Of a stretch of DNA of 64,000 nt, positions 18,046 through 26,474 are shown one piece after another (position 1 is the stretch's first letter; each line of letters begins with the position of its first letter). This stretch comes from Marinomonas colpomeniae (GTDB taxonomy: Bacteria > Pseudomonadota > Gammaproteobacteria > Pseudomonadales > Marinomonadaceae). The notes below the pieces were generated by a model that had not been told where the DNA came from, made no database searches, and was given only the letters and a program-made list of their open reading frames with translations. The DNA lies in NCBI RefSeq assembly GCF_014803385.1, contig NZ_JACYFC010000003.1, forward strand, positions 434,001 to 498,000, in the 5' to 3' direction. The translations under genes and the position numbers were made by a program.

Positions 18046-19359
18046 TTATGAATTTTTATTCAAACGTTTAATCGTTGGTGACGTGCTAATAATGCCTTCA
18101 CGTAAAAAGTGTTCGTGGTTTATCTCTATGCTATTGAGGTCATATTCATAGTTCACCATAATTCCCCAAGAGCCTGAAAACCCTCGTTTTGAGTTATCTG
18201 CCCAGAGATTTATTTGCTCTAGCCTTGCGCCATTCCCCAAGTGGAATTTAGACACAGGGTCAAATGGACCGCCTTTTTTGTTTTTAGCTTCCAATAAGTA
18301 ATAAGAGACAAGCTGATAGAGGGAGTGATGGTTTTTTTCTATAAATGCATTATCCGGCTTACTGGTGAGTGGCGTTAACTCATTTACTAATGATTGCATG
18401 TTTTTATTTAATGTCGGTTTGGAATCGATCCAACGACGTAGTCCAGGAACCGGAGACATAGTGACAAAGCGTTTTAAGTTAGGTAATTCCCTTTTTAGTT
18501 CTTCCACGACTTGTTTGATTAGGAAATTTCCGAATGAAATTCCTCTTAATCCTGTTTGACAGTTTGAAATAGAATAAAAAACAGCTGTGGTTGCAAAATG
18601 AGGGTCTAGGCTTTCACGGTCTCCTGCTAAAATGCTTGAGATCTGATCCGGCATGTCATTAGTTAAAGCCACTTCAACAAATATAAGAGGTTCATCAGAG
18701 AGAGAAGGATGAAAAAAAGCATATAAACGACGATCGTTTGCTGCAACACGAAGTCTCAGTTCATCCCAACCTTGTATTTCATGTACGGCCTCATAGGCAA
18801 TTACTTTTTCTAAGATGGTTGCTGGCGTTGACCAGTTAATACGTTCTAGGCGTAGGAAACCATTATTAAACCAAGAGGTAAATAAGTGTTGAAAATCTTT
18901 ATCTAGCGCCAATAAACTAGGGTCTTCTTTTGTATGCTGAAGTAGATCTTCACGCATTTTAACTAAAGAGGCTGTGCCACCATAAGCGAGATTTAAACGA
19001 CGGATAAGTTCTTGAGATCGAGGTTCTGACAGTGAATGGATTTGCCTGGCTTCTATTTTTTTAGGATGAAGCAGCCACTCGTTTACGGTTTTCCGTAGTA
19101 GAGCTTCATCGACACCGAAATCAGTATAGACTTGCTGGAAAAAAGCTAATTGTTCGCTTTTATCGAGTTTCTTGTAATCTTCTAAAATATCTCTTGAGCG
19201 AGCCAGGCCGGTTGCTTCACCAACATTCGACAATAATGCTAGGCATTTTTGTGATAGGCAAAGCTTTTCAGAATCCGTATTAGAGTTAACGAGAATTGTA
19301 TTACCGATATCAGATACTCGAGACAGTAAGTCTTCAATAATATTGGTCCAACGTGACAT
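18046..19359 (-). CDS. matA: Malonyl-CoA decarboxylase
   Basis: Converts malonyl-CoA to acetyl-CoA and CO2. A 437-residue protein with the two-part MCD fold: an alpha-helical N-terminal domain (to about 140) and an acetyltransferase-like C-terminal domain. Family motifs seen are FYSISNCQTGLRGISFGNFLIKQV, VTMSPVPGLRRW (catalytic-region serine) and FHLGNGARLEQINLWAD (catalytic histidine). I use the ATG at 19359 behind GGAGGAAAAT; an in-frame GTG four codons earlier is embedded in the ribosome-binding site. It is transcribed just ahead of matB, from a 415-base upstream region that contains a perfect palindrome. Confidence 0.93.
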   Translation of the reverse strand: MSRWTNIIEDLLSRVSDIGNTILVNSNTDSEKLCLSQKCLALLSNVGEATGLARSRDILEDYKKLDKSEQLAFFQQVYTDFGVDEALLRKTVNEWLLHPKKIEARQIHSLSEPRSQELIRRLNLAYGGTASLVKMREDLLQHTKEDPSLLALDKDFQHLFTSWFNNGFLRLERINWSTPATILEKVIAYEAVHEIQGWDELRLRVAANDRRLYAFFHPSLSDEPLIFVEVALTNDMPDQISSILAGDRESLDPHFATTAVFYSISNCQTGLRGISFGNFLIKQVVEELKRELPNLKRFVTMSPVPGLRRWIDSKPTLNKNMQSLVNELTPLTSKPDNAFIEKNHHSLYQLVSYYLLEAKNKKGGPFDPVSKFHLGNGARLEQINLWADNSKRGFSGSWGIMVNYEYDLNSIEINHEHFLREGIISTSPTIKRLNKNS

Positions 19360-19774
19360 ATTTTCCTCCACGGTTTGTTATAGAAGCATTGCTGTGTAAC
19401 AAGATAGCGAATATAGAGTCGATTCTTGCTTGAATTACATCTTCAATCTAAGACTGTTGTGGCAATGCTTTTTATTATTTTTGTTACCTAAATTGTATTT
19501 TCAGAAAATACCTTTGATGGGAATTTACCGTGAGTTGATTTTTCATAGCCTCATACAATGAATTAAAAATAGCGTTTTAATGTTTTAAAATCAATAAATA
19601 TCGCTAAAATTACAATATAAAATAAAATATCGTTATTTGTGGTTATGTTTTACCTAAATAAAACAGTAATTATTTCTGTAAGGTCAGTGGATGTTACGGA
19701 GGAGGGGCTTAGCCGCTAGGGCTTTAATAAACCTAAGCGACTTTAGCAATGGATAGAAGTGTACCTTCTCCGGT
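19360..19774. other. 415-base intergenic region upstream of matA
   Basis: AT-rich region between the HbpS/GlcG-like gene and matA, both minus strand. It holds a perfect 17-bp palindrome (19495-19511) and AT-rich stretches with two copies of AAATATCG (about 19597 and 19626). Near the upper end is an imperfect CGCTAGG/CCTAAGCG hairpin (about 19711-19740) without a T-run. I see no convincing gene here; it probably carries the matAB promoter. Confidence 0.6.
19495..19511. promoter_or_regulatory. 17-bp perfect palindrome, candidate operator for matAB
   Basis: GTATTTTC-A-GAAAATAC is symmetric over 8 bp on each side of a single centre base, 136-152 bases upstream of the matA start. Size and form suit a dimeric regulator such as the GntR/FCD protein encoded at 24359. 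I did not find an obvious second copy before the FAH/TRAP operon, which weakens the link. Confidence 0.4.
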
Positions 19775-20266
19775 TTAAAGTCCAGCTTCAGACCAATTTT
19801 CAATTGGCGTCTCGGGATGAGAGGTAAACTGACATTGATTGATTGCTGTAATAGCGCAATATTCGTCTTTATCGGAAGCATCACCACTTATTCCTACTGC
19901 GCCAATGACTTCTTGATTACTATTACAAATGAGCACGCCACCTGGTACCGGGATAAAACGGCCTTGCGCCGCGCTTCCTAATGCGGATTGAAAAGCAGGG
20001 CGATTGGCAAGTCTATCGCGAATGGTTCGGCTAGAAATCCCCATGCCAAGTGCTCCCCATGCTTTGCCTATGGCGATATCAACACGCATAATGCCGCTAC
20101 CATCTTCTCGTTTCATTGCTAATAAATGACCACCAGCATCGAGAACCGCAACTGTTAAAGGCAACATCTCCGCTTCTTGCCCAACTTTTAGTGCTGTGTC
20201 TAGAATGTTGGATGCATCTTTAAGGTTGAGTGCTACTGATAATTTTTTAACGTAATAATCGGACAT
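19775..20266 (-). CDS. HbpS/GlcG-like (DUF336) protein
   Basis: A 163-residue protein of the GlcG/HbpS family. It has the internal signature LTVAVLDAGGHLLAMKREDGSGIMRVDIAIGKAWGALGMG and the C-terminal PVPGGVLICNSNQEVIGAVGISGDASDKDEYCAITAI. There is no signal peptide, so it is cytoplasmic here. Members bind heme or corrinoids, or occur as small partners in acid and diol catabolism; the function in this context is unknown. GGAGTAAAG precedes the ATG. It is divergent from the FAH-family gene (161 bases apart) and 415 bases upstream of matA on the same strand, so it may belong to the same pathway. Confidence 0.82.
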   Translation of the reverse strand: MSDYYVKKLSVALNLKDASNILDTALKVGQEAEMLPLTVAVLDAGGHLLAMKREDGSGIMRVDIAIGKAWGALGMGISSRTIRDRLANRPAFQSALGSAAQGRFIPVPGGVLICNSNQEVIGAVGISGDASDKDEYCAITAINQCQFTSHPETPIENWSEAGL

Positions 20267-20427
20267 TCTTTACTCCGTAACGGTTCATTTTTATGATGAT
20301 GAATTTTATACTTCAAAATCGATTTTAATTCAAATAAAACAAAATAACGTTTTTATTTGTTTTTTATTTGTAATAATCTATATTTTAATATAAAAGTATA
20401 AAAAATCGATAATAAAAAGGAATCCTT

Positions 20428-21291
20428 ATGAGAATTGTTTCATTTATAGACAACGGTGAAAGTAGAATTGGTGTACGCGATCAAAATGACATTATTGATC
20501 TGAGCATTGCAATGCCAGAATTACCTCAAGATTTGTTGGCTATTTTACAAGCCGGTCCTGAGTTAATGGTTAAGATTAAAGCGGAAGCTAGCAAGGCACC
20601 GAAAGAAGCTCGCAAGCCTTATAAAAATGTAGAATTTTCCCCTCTTATTGCTCGACCTCCAAAAATCATTTGTATTGGTAGAAATTATGCTGCTCATGCT
20701 GCCGAAGGTGGTGCTGAGACTCCAACATACCCAGAAATTTTCTTCCGTGGTGCTGAGTCTCTTATCGGACATAAACAATATATTATTCGACCAAAATGTT
20801 CTGATCGTCTTGATTATGAAGGTGAAGTCGCAGTCATTATTGGCAAAAAAGGTCGCCATATATCGGAAGAAGATGCTTTTGATCATATCGTTGGTTATAC
20901 CATTTTTAATGATGCTACGATTCGTGATTATCAACGTAAAAGCTCTCAATGGACGATTGGTAAAACTTTTGATGGGACAGGAGCTTTTGGTCCAGAGCTT
21001 GTGACTAGTGATGAGCTGCCTTTAGGTATGAAAGAAGTTCAAATACAAACTCGACTAAATGGCCGAGTAATGCAAAATGCTAATACTAGAGACCTTGTTT
21101 TTCCTGTTGATTATCTTATTGCGACGCTGAGTGAATGCATGACATTAATGCCTGGTGATGTAATTGTAACAGGAACACCTGCAGGTGTTGGTTACGCAAG
21201 AACCCCTCCAGTATTCATGAAACCAGGTGATGTGTGTGAAATTGAAGTCGAAGGGCTGGGTGTATTAATAAATACAGTGGCAGACGAGTAA
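20428..21291 (+). CDS. Fumarylacetoacetate hydrolase family protein
   Basis: A 287-residue FAH-fold enzyme. An N-terminal lobe (1-75) is followed by the catalytic lobe, with KIICIGRNYAAHAAE, the metal-binding LDYEGEVAVIIG, NDATIRDYQRKSSQWTIGKTFDGTGAFGP and GDVIVTGTPAGVGYAR. Family members hydrolyse or decarboxylate 2-oxo acids with a divalent metal (acylpyruvases, 2-keto-4-pentenoate hydratase relatives); the exact substrate cannot be read from sequence. AAGGA is five bases before the ATG. The upstream 161 bases are very AT-rich and include AAAATCGATTTT (20315-20326) and a tandem TTTTATTTGT. It heads an operon with a TAXI TRAP transporter, so the imported compound or its product may be its substrate. 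Confidence 0.85.
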   Translation: MRIVSFIDNGESRIGVRDQNDIIDLSIAMPELPQDLLAILQAGPELMVKIKAEASKAPKEARKPYKNVEFSPLIARPPKIICIGRNYAAHAAEGGAETPTYPEIFFRGAESLIGHKQYIIRPKCSDRLDYEGEVAVIIGKKGRHISEEDAFDHIVGYTIFNDATIRDYQRKSSQWTIGKTFDGTGAFGPELVTSDELPLGMKEVQIQTRLNGRVMQNANTRDLVFPVDYLIATLSECMTLMPGDVIVTGTPAGVGYARTPPVFMKPGDVCEIEVEGLGVLINTVADE

Positions 21292-21302
21292 ATAAGTAAT
21301 AG

Positions 21303-21342
21303 GAGCAATGGCTTTAGCTGGATCAAATTCATGCCATTGCTC
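21303..21342 (+). promoter_or_regulatory. Intercistronic hairpin between the FAH gene and the TRAP permease gene
   Basis: GAGCAATGGC (21303-21312) pairs perfectly with GCCATTGCTC (21333-21342) around a 20-base loop. No T-run follows, so processing or mRNA stability is more likely than termination. Confidence 0.55.
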
Positions 21343-21417
21343 TACAGTACTATTCTTTGATAGTTCTGATTGATCATTATTAGTTAGTGTTTTATATAAA
21401 AATAAGAGAGACATAAC

Positions 21418-23286
21418 ATGCAGAAATGTACAAAAATAATAGCTGCCTGCATTCCAATTTTAAGTATTTTATGGGCTTTACAACTGCCCCTGCTACTCGA
21501 AATAGAAGTAGCAAGAACACAGTTTTTGGCCGTGCTACTGGGTACTGGCTGTACTTTGGTATATTTAACCCGAAAAAAAGGCAATAAACCGCTCCAGTAT
21601 TTTTTTGCATTAATTTCTTTCGGGACTTTTGCCTGGATAGGGTGGGAGTACCAACGTTTCCAAATGGATTTTCCTTACCTAACAACAGAGATGCAGATTC
21701 TTGGCTTTCTTTCTCTTTTAATTATTGCCGATACAATTAGACAGACTACCGGTTGGATTCTACTTAGTGTAGTGGGTGTGTTTTTTTTATACAGTCTATT
21801 TGGTCATTTAATACCTTCACCACTAACGGGCACAGAAAGCTCTTTAAGCGAAATCGCTGTTTATCTAACCTTTGACCCAAATGCACTATTAGGTACGCCT
21901 ATTAGTGTGGTGGCTACGATTGTTATTGTCTTTATTTTCTTTGGGAAATTATTGGTAAGAACAGGCTGTGGAGAATTTTTCATAGACTTGGCTATGGCCT
22001 CTATGGGTAAAAGACGCGGAAGCGCAGCAAAAACTTCTATAGTCGGTTCTGCTATGTTTGGTTCTATTTCAGGCAGTGCTGTATCTAATGTGGTGACCAC
22101 AGGTGTCATGACTATTCCTTTAATGAAACGATCTGGATATACAGGGGTTCAAGCTGGAGCTGTTGAGGCGATTGCATCTACTGGCGGGCAATTAATGCCA
22201 CCTATTATGGGCGCTGCTGCTTTTTTAATGGCGCAAACGTTAGAAATTCCTTATAGCGAAGTGGTTGTTGCATCCTTATTACCAGCTCTGTTGTATTACA
22301 TCTCTGTTTTTATTCAAGTTGATCTAATTGCAGCACGAGATAACATCACTAGCAGTGATGTGGAAGTGAAATCGGTTAAAGAAGTATTGTTTGAAGGCTG
22401 GCATTTTATCCTCCCATTTGTCGTCTTGCTATATTCAATGTTTGCTCATAACACCTCCGCTGAATTAGCTGCCTTGTATGGTTCTGTTGCTGTGATCATC
22501 TTAGGATCGTTGCGCAGTTATCAGGGACATAAATTAACGGCTAAATCTCTTTGCACTTCTTTTCCAGACACTGGTTATACGGTGATGGAACTCATGATGA
22601 TCGTGGCTGGGGCAGGTCTCGTTATTGGCTTGCTGAATATTTCATCAGGTGGTTTTGCTTTGACGCTTTCTTTGGTTCAGTTAGGGGAGAGCAGTTTAGC
22701 CATTCTATTATTAATTTCAGCTTTTGTTTGCATCGTATTAGGAATGGGGATGCCAACCACAGGTGTTTATGTTTTATTGGCAGCGTTAGTCGCTCCAGCG
22801 CTAGTAGAGGCTGGTATACCTGCTTTAGCGGCGCATATGTTTATTTTATATTTTGGCATGATGTCGATGATTACACCGCCTATTGCACTGGCTGCCTTTG
22901 CCGCAGCAACAATTACGGAAGATGAGCCCATGAAGACGGGGGTAGAAGCTATGAAGCTCGGTTGGCTAGCTTATTTTGTGCCTCTATTGTTTATCTTTAC
23001 ACCCGCATTATTGATGGATGCAGATACGATCGACATTATTCTGACCTTTATTATTATTGTTGCAGCGGTGCATTTTATTTCTGTTGCTATGGTCGGGTAT
23101 TTTGCAAAACGATTAAAAGCCTCTGCACGCCTAATATTAGTATTAATTGGTGTCATTACTATGGCTCCTCAATCTCTGGTTAATCTTGGTTACTTGCCTT
23201 CCATCATGGCTATAGTGTTAGGTGTGATGTTTCTTTCTTGGCTCGCGTATTCTCAAAAAAATCATATAAATACACAAAACACATAA
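21418..23286 (+). CDS. TRAP transporter fused permease (DctQ-DctM type)
   Basis: A 622-residue membrane protein that joins the small four-helix DctQ-like part (about 1-130) to the large DctM-like part. The large part has the GSAMFGSISGSAVSNVVTTGVMTIPLMKRSGY motif and GGQLMPPIMGAAAFLMA (near 210-290), with the mirror repeat GMGMPTTGVYVLLAALVAPALVEAG and MSMITPPIALAAFAAATI in the second half. Fused permeases of this kind pair with TAXI-type binding proteins, and one follows 25 bases downstream. It would import an organic acid using a sodium gradient (family knowledge). The N-terminal start at ATG 21418 is weakly supported by upstream AAGAGAG. Confidence 0.92.
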   Translation: MQKCTKIIAACIPILSILWALQLPLLLEIEVARTQFLAVLLGTGCTLVYLTRKKGNKPLQYFFALISFGTFAWIGWEYQRFQMDFPYLTTEMQILGFLSLLIIADTIRQTTGWILLSVVGVFFLYSLFGHLIPSPLTGTESSLSEIAVYLTFDPNALLGTPISVVATIVIVFIFFGKLLVRTGCGEFFIDLAMASMGKRRGSAAKTSIVGSAMFGSISGSAVSNVVTTGVMTIPLMKRSGYTGVQAGAVEAIASTGGQLMPPIMGAAAFLMAQTLEIPYSEVVVASLLPALLYYISVFIQVDLIAARDNITSSDVEVKSVKEVLFEGWHFILPFVVLLYSMFAHNTSAELAALYGSVAVIILGSLRSYQGHKLTAKSLCTSFPDTGYTVMELMMIVAGAGLVIGLLNISSGGFALTLSLVQLGESSLAILLLISAFVCIVLGMGMPTTGVYVLLAALVAPALVEAGIPALAAHMFILYFGMMSMITPPIALAAFAAATITEDEPMKTGVEAMKLGWLAYFVPLLFIFTPALLMDADTIDIILTFIIIVAAVHFISVAMVGYFAKRLKASARLILVLIGVITMAPQSLVNLGYLPSIMAIVLGVMFLSWLAYSQKNHINTQNT

Positions 23287-23311
23287 AAATAAATAAAATA
23301 AGGTGATTAAA

Positions 23312-24280
23312 ATGAAAAAAACATTAGTGATATGTGCAACATTGGTAATGACGTGCTCTGGTTTATCTAACGCTGCAACTTACGGTATTGGGACAAATCA
23401 GCAAGGTTCTTTATTTTATTCTATGGGTGCCGCGTTATCCAAAACCATGGTAGAAATAACAGGAGAGCAATATCGAGTAGCGCCTTATGCTGGCTCTTCT
23501 ACTTATATTCCTTTGTTAAATAGAGGGCGTCTTGCCTTTGGTTTGTCTAATGGTGGGGAAGCGACATTTGCGTATTTAGGCATGGAAAATTTTGAAGGGC
23601 ATGAAAATAAAAATCTACGTTTAGTGGGTGCTGTTATTCCAACTCAGACTTCCTTCGCTGTTCCGACTAATTCAGATGTAAAATCAATCGCAGATTTAAA
23701 AGGTAAACGATTACCATCAGGTTATAATTCGGGACGAACTTTCCATTTTTACTCTAATGCTGCATTAGCTTCTGGTTTTTTAAATATTGATGAAACGAGA
23801 AAAGTACCAACACCAAATTTTGTTGCAGCATTGGGTGCGTTAGAAGAAAATCGAGTTGATGCGGCTTTGGTACCTATGAATGTTGGTGCAGGTAAAAAAG
23901 CTATGGCAACCATGAGTGACGGTTGGCGTTACATTAGCTTAAATGATAATGAACTTGCTAGAGTGGAAGTTGAGAAAAACCTACCGTCAGCACGTATCGT
24001 TAGTATGAAGCCATCACCTGCGTTAACTGGTGTTGTTGAAAATCCAACAAATATGATAGAAGTCGACTTTTATTTGATTTCTGGTGCAGATGTGCCTGAT
24101 GATGTAGTGTATAAATTAGTAAAAACAATGGCTTCGAATAAAGCGGCTTTAGCAAAATCATTTGGTGCCTTTAATCGATATGTGCCAGAAAATATGGTCC
24201 AAAAAAATGTGGTTCCTTATCATCCAGGTGCAATAAAAGCCTATAAAGAGATGGGTATTTGGCCAGCAGAGAGTAAATAA
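23312..24280 (+). CDS. TAXI-family TRAP transporter solute-binding protein
   Basis: Periplasmic binding protein of 322 residues with a signal peptide (1-21, cleavage around LSNAA). TAXI family features are YGIGTNQQGSLFYSMGAALSK, RLAFGLSNGGEATFAY, LKGKRLPSGYNSGRTFHFYSNAAL and the C-terminal LVKTMASNKAALAK. The ATG at 23312 has AAGGTG upstream; the in-frame GTG at 23303 is inside that site. It is the binding partner of the fused permease just upstream. The ligand is unknown; proximity to malonyl-CoA genes makes malonate or a related dicarboxylate a reasonable guess only. Confidence 0.9.
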   Translation: MKKTLVICATLVMTCSGLSNAATYGIGTNQQGSLFYSMGAALSKTMVEITGEQYRVAPYAGSSTYIPLLNRGRLAFGLSNGGEATFAYLGMENFEGHENKNLRLVGAVIPTQTSFAVPTNSDVKSIADLKGKRLPSGYNSGRTFHFYSNAALASGFLNIDETRKVPTPNFVAALGALEENRVDAALVPMNVGAGKKAMATMSDGWRYISLNDNELARVEVEKNLPSARIVSMKPSPALTGVVENPTNMIEVDFYLISGADVPDDVVYKLVKTMASNKAALAKSFGAFNRYVPENMVQKNVVPYHPGAIKAYKEMGIWPAESK

Positions 24281-24291
24281 TATATTAGAAC

Positions 24292-24336
24292 TTCGGTCTT
24301 GGTTTAGTGATTTAATATCATTTTTCCAAGACTGAA
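24292..24336 (+). terminator. Hairpin after the TAXI gene
   Basis: TTCGGTCTTGG (24292-24302) pairs with CCAAGACTGAA (24326-24336), 11 pairs with one G-U, around a 23-base AT-rich loop that has an inner TGAT/ATCA pairing. Only four Ts follow shortly after. It may reduce read-through into the regulator gene that starts 22 bases later. Confidence 0.5.
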
Positions 24337-24358
24337 CCATTTTGAGAATTAGAACATA

Positions 24359-25054
24359 ATGACGGGTGTAGAGATCATTCCAAACAGCAATCAGTCCATG
24401 ACAAAAACAGCCATCGATCGAGTGTATCAAGAGCTGAGACAAAAAATTATCAAAGGTGAATTTTCCCCCGGCGAGCGATTAAAAGTCGAAACATTAAAGC
24501 CACTATTTGATACTGGCGCTTCTCCTATTCGTGAAGCTTTGAGCCTTTTAACGTCGAATAAGTTAGTGGATCGTATTGATCAGAAAGGATTTCGAGTTTC
24601 TGCTGTCAGTGCTGAAAATTTCAATGAAATTTTTATGCTGCGCTGTAATTTAGAAGATCTTGCCTTACGTAAAAGTATAGAGTTAGGCGGTGATGCCTGG
24701 GAAGAAAAATTGGTTTTACTTCATCATCGACTGTCAAGAACAAGCATGGAAGACTTTGATATTTGGGAGCCTATGCACAAGTCGTTTCATATGTGTTTAT
24801 TAGAGGCGTGCCAGTCGCCAATTCTATTAAGCTACTGCAATAATTTATATGATCAGAATATACGTTATCGTTTTTTAGCGGAAAAAAATTCTAATTATAA
24901 TTCTCGTGATGTTCGTCATGAGCATGATGAGGTTTTTAATGCCACTATCAACCGGAAAGCCGATCTAGCTGTAGAGATACTATTGAGACACTATACGGAT
25001 ACTGGTGCGTTCCTTCGTGAATCGTTTAAAACTGGCGGTATGGCATCCAGTTAA
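24359..25054 (+). CDS. GntR-family regulator, FCD (FadR-like) subfamily
   Basis: A 231-residue regulator. The winged-helix DNA-binding domain (about 15-80) reads DRVYQELRQKIIKGEFSPGERLKVETLKPLF and GASPIREALSLLTSNKLVDRIDQKGFRV. A C-terminal FCD ligand domain (about 88-220) keeps metal-type residues (NLEDLALRK, HKSFHMCLLEAC, HEHDEVFNATINRKADLAVEILLRHY). It is the last gene of the FAH-TRAP unit and is likely the local repressor or activator for that unit and perhaps for matAB; malonate operons elsewhere often have a GntR regulator (MatR). The start ATG at 24359 has no strong Shine-Dalgarno; a later ATG at residue 14 is possible. Confidence 0.87.
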   Translation: MTGVEIIPNSNQSMTKTAIDRVYQELRQKIIKGEFSPGERLKVETLKPLFDTGASPIREALSLLTSNKLVDRIDQKGFRVSAVSAENFNEIFMLRCNLEDLALRKSIELGGDAWEEKLVLLHHRLSRTSMEDFDIWEPMHKSFHMCLLEACQSPILLSYCNNLYDQNIRYRFLAEKNSNYNSRDVRHEHDEVFNATINRKADLAVEILLRHYTDTGAFLRESFKTGGMASS

Positions 25055-25081
25055 ATATAGCTACTCGCTTATAAATACGAA

Positions 25082-25118
25082 AAGGGTCAGTTGATTTCAC
25101 GAACTGGCCCTTTTTTTA
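25082..25118 (+). terminator. Rho-independent terminator after the GntR gene
   Basis: AAAGGGTCAGTT (25082-25093) pairs with AACTGGCCCTTT (25103-25114), with one G-T position, followed by further Ts. It closes the FAH-TRAP-GntR unit. The rest of the gap to 25322 holds only AT-rich sequence. Confidence 0.85.
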
Positions 25119-25322
25119 ACCAAAATTGCACTGCTTCTAAAGAAAGTTTATTAAAAATAGTCGTGCAAGAAATTAATAACGTATTGTATTTATAGAGTGA
25201 AATTTTAATTTTTTGAAGTCTAGTCTTAATTTAAATGTGGCATATTTACTTGCAAGCTACTTTCTAGGTATTGATGAAGGGTATACTTAACAGCGTTTTT
25301 TTACGATAGAGATTTCATAGGT

Positions 25323-26231
25323 ATGAATAGTCTAGTACAGAGCAACAGCAAAACAATGATGCAGGGTTATATCTACGCCTTCGTAGCCGTTCTTATTTGG
25401 ACTGGTTTTATTTTGATCTCACGGGCAGGAGCACTGGCTTCATTGTCTTTACCTGACATGATGATGATTCGATTTGGTACGGCGTTTGTTTTGTTTTGTC
25501 CTGCTATTTGGATTCATCGAAAAACCATTTTTCAATGGCGTATGGTGATTTTGGGATCGATTGGCGGTTTAGCATATTCTCTGTCTGTATTTAACGGTTT
25601 TCAATATGCACCTGCAACCCACGCTGCATTACTGCTACCTGGCTTGATGCCGATTATGATTGCTGTATTAGCGTATTTTTTGGCTGGAGAAAGGCATACT
25701 AGATTTGCTTGGATTGGCATTGGTATTAGTAGTTTAGGGATTCTAGCTTTGCTGTTAGAAACGTTACTGTCTGGTGTGTCTTATTTGGTTGGTGATATCA
25801 GTTTTGTTGTATCTTGCTTATTTTGGGGGATTTTTACTGTCTTACTTAGACGATGGAGATTTGCACCATGGCATGCCACGTTAGGAGTGATTACTGTAAC
25901 AACCTTGGTCTTCACTCCTTATTACCTTACACAGCTTTCTAATGCCTTTCAAGGCGTTGCTTATAGCATGATTGCACTACAAGCTTTCTATCAAGGTGTT
26001 ATGGCGATTGCAGTACAGTTTGTTTGTTATGGTAAAGCGGTGCATATATTGGGGGCCACTAAAATGGGAGCCTTGATGGCTTTGGTTCCAATGCTAGCAA
26101 GTGTGTTTGCAGTGCCTTTATTTGGAGAACCTGTGACAACAGGTTTGGTGATTGCATTAGTGTGTATTTCTGTAGGAACTCTAGTAGGGAGCTTTTTACC
26201 GATTAAGGCGCCAATGATAAAAGTGAAATAG
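25323..26231 (+). CDS. EamA/DMT-superfamily permease
   Basis: A 302-residue inner-membrane protein with ten hydrophobic segments in two EamA repeats, about 14-140 and 157-290. The first repeat has ALLLPGLMPIMIAVLAYFLAGERHTRFAWIGIGISSLGI; the second ends GALMALVPMLASVFAVPLFGEPVTTGLVIALVCISVGTLVGSFL. DMT permeases export or exchange amino acids and metabolites; the substrate cannot be read. It stands alone between terminators. The start ATG at 25323 lacks a strong ribosome-binding site, and the ATGs at codons 12 and 13 are alternatives. Confidence 0.87.
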   Translation: MNSLVQSNSKTMMQGYIYAFVAVLIWTGFILISRAGALASLSLPDMMMIRFGTAFVLFCPAIWIHRKTIFQWRMVILGSIGGLAYSLSVFNGFQYAPATHAALLLPGLMPIMIAVLAYFLAGERHTRFAWIGIGISSLGILALLLETLLSGVSYLVGDISFVVSCLFWGIFTVLLRRWRFAPWHATLGVITVTTLVFTPYYLTQLSNAFQGVAYSMIALQAFYQGVMAIAVQFVCYGKAVHILGATKMGALMALVPMLASVFAVPLFGEPVTTGLVIALVCISVGTLVGSFLPIKAPMIKVK

Positions 26232-26244
26232 CGACAGAGTAAAA

Positions 26245-26279
26245 CCGCAGTAATAATATCATTGTTATGATTACTGCGG
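26245..26279. terminator. Hairpin between the convergent DMT and small-protein genes
   Basis: CCGCAGTAAT (26245-26254) and ATTACTGCGG (26270-26279) form a perfect 10-bp stem. Short T-rich sequence follows in both directions (GTTTA on plus, GGTTTTA on minus). It sits 13 bases past the plus gene stop and 10 bases past the minus gene stop. Confidence 0.7.
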
Positions 26280-26289
26280 CGTTTAAAAA

Positions 26290-26460
26290 CTAGTCTTTCT
26301 TTTCTATGGTTATCTCTAGGTTTTTTGTACTGCCTGCAAACCATTTTTGTACATAGAGAGTCCCCATTATTGGCGCTTTACCTTCTTCTGGCACTTCTTG
26401 ATATCGTACGCTGTTCTTCGTTTCTTTTTCGTATTCAAATGTCACGGTAGTTTTAGACAT
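26290..26460 (-). CDS. Small conserved-looking protein of 56 residues
   Basis: A short reading frame from ATG 26460 to TAG 26290, with AAAGGG eight bases upstream of the start. The product begins MSKTTVTFEYEKETKNSV and ends NLEITIEKKD. It is soluble and highly charged, with a GKAPIMGTLYVQKWFAG core and alternating hydrophobic positions that suggest a small beta-sheet fold. It follows the methyltransferase gene by 14 bases on the same strand and ends at a terminator, so it is likely cotranscribed. I do not recognise the family and assign no function. The ribosome-binding site and operon position support it as a real gene. Confidence 0.72.
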   Translation of the reverse strand: MSKTTVTFEYEKETKNSVRYQEVPEEGKAPIMGTLYVQKWFAGSTKNLEITIEKKD

Positions 26461-26474
26461 AGTATTTCCCTTTG

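Noticed and set aside
19684..19887. Short minus-strand open frame overlapping the end of the HbpS/GlcG gene
   Set aside because: It overlaps a clear family gene in another frame on the same strand and has no recognisable features.
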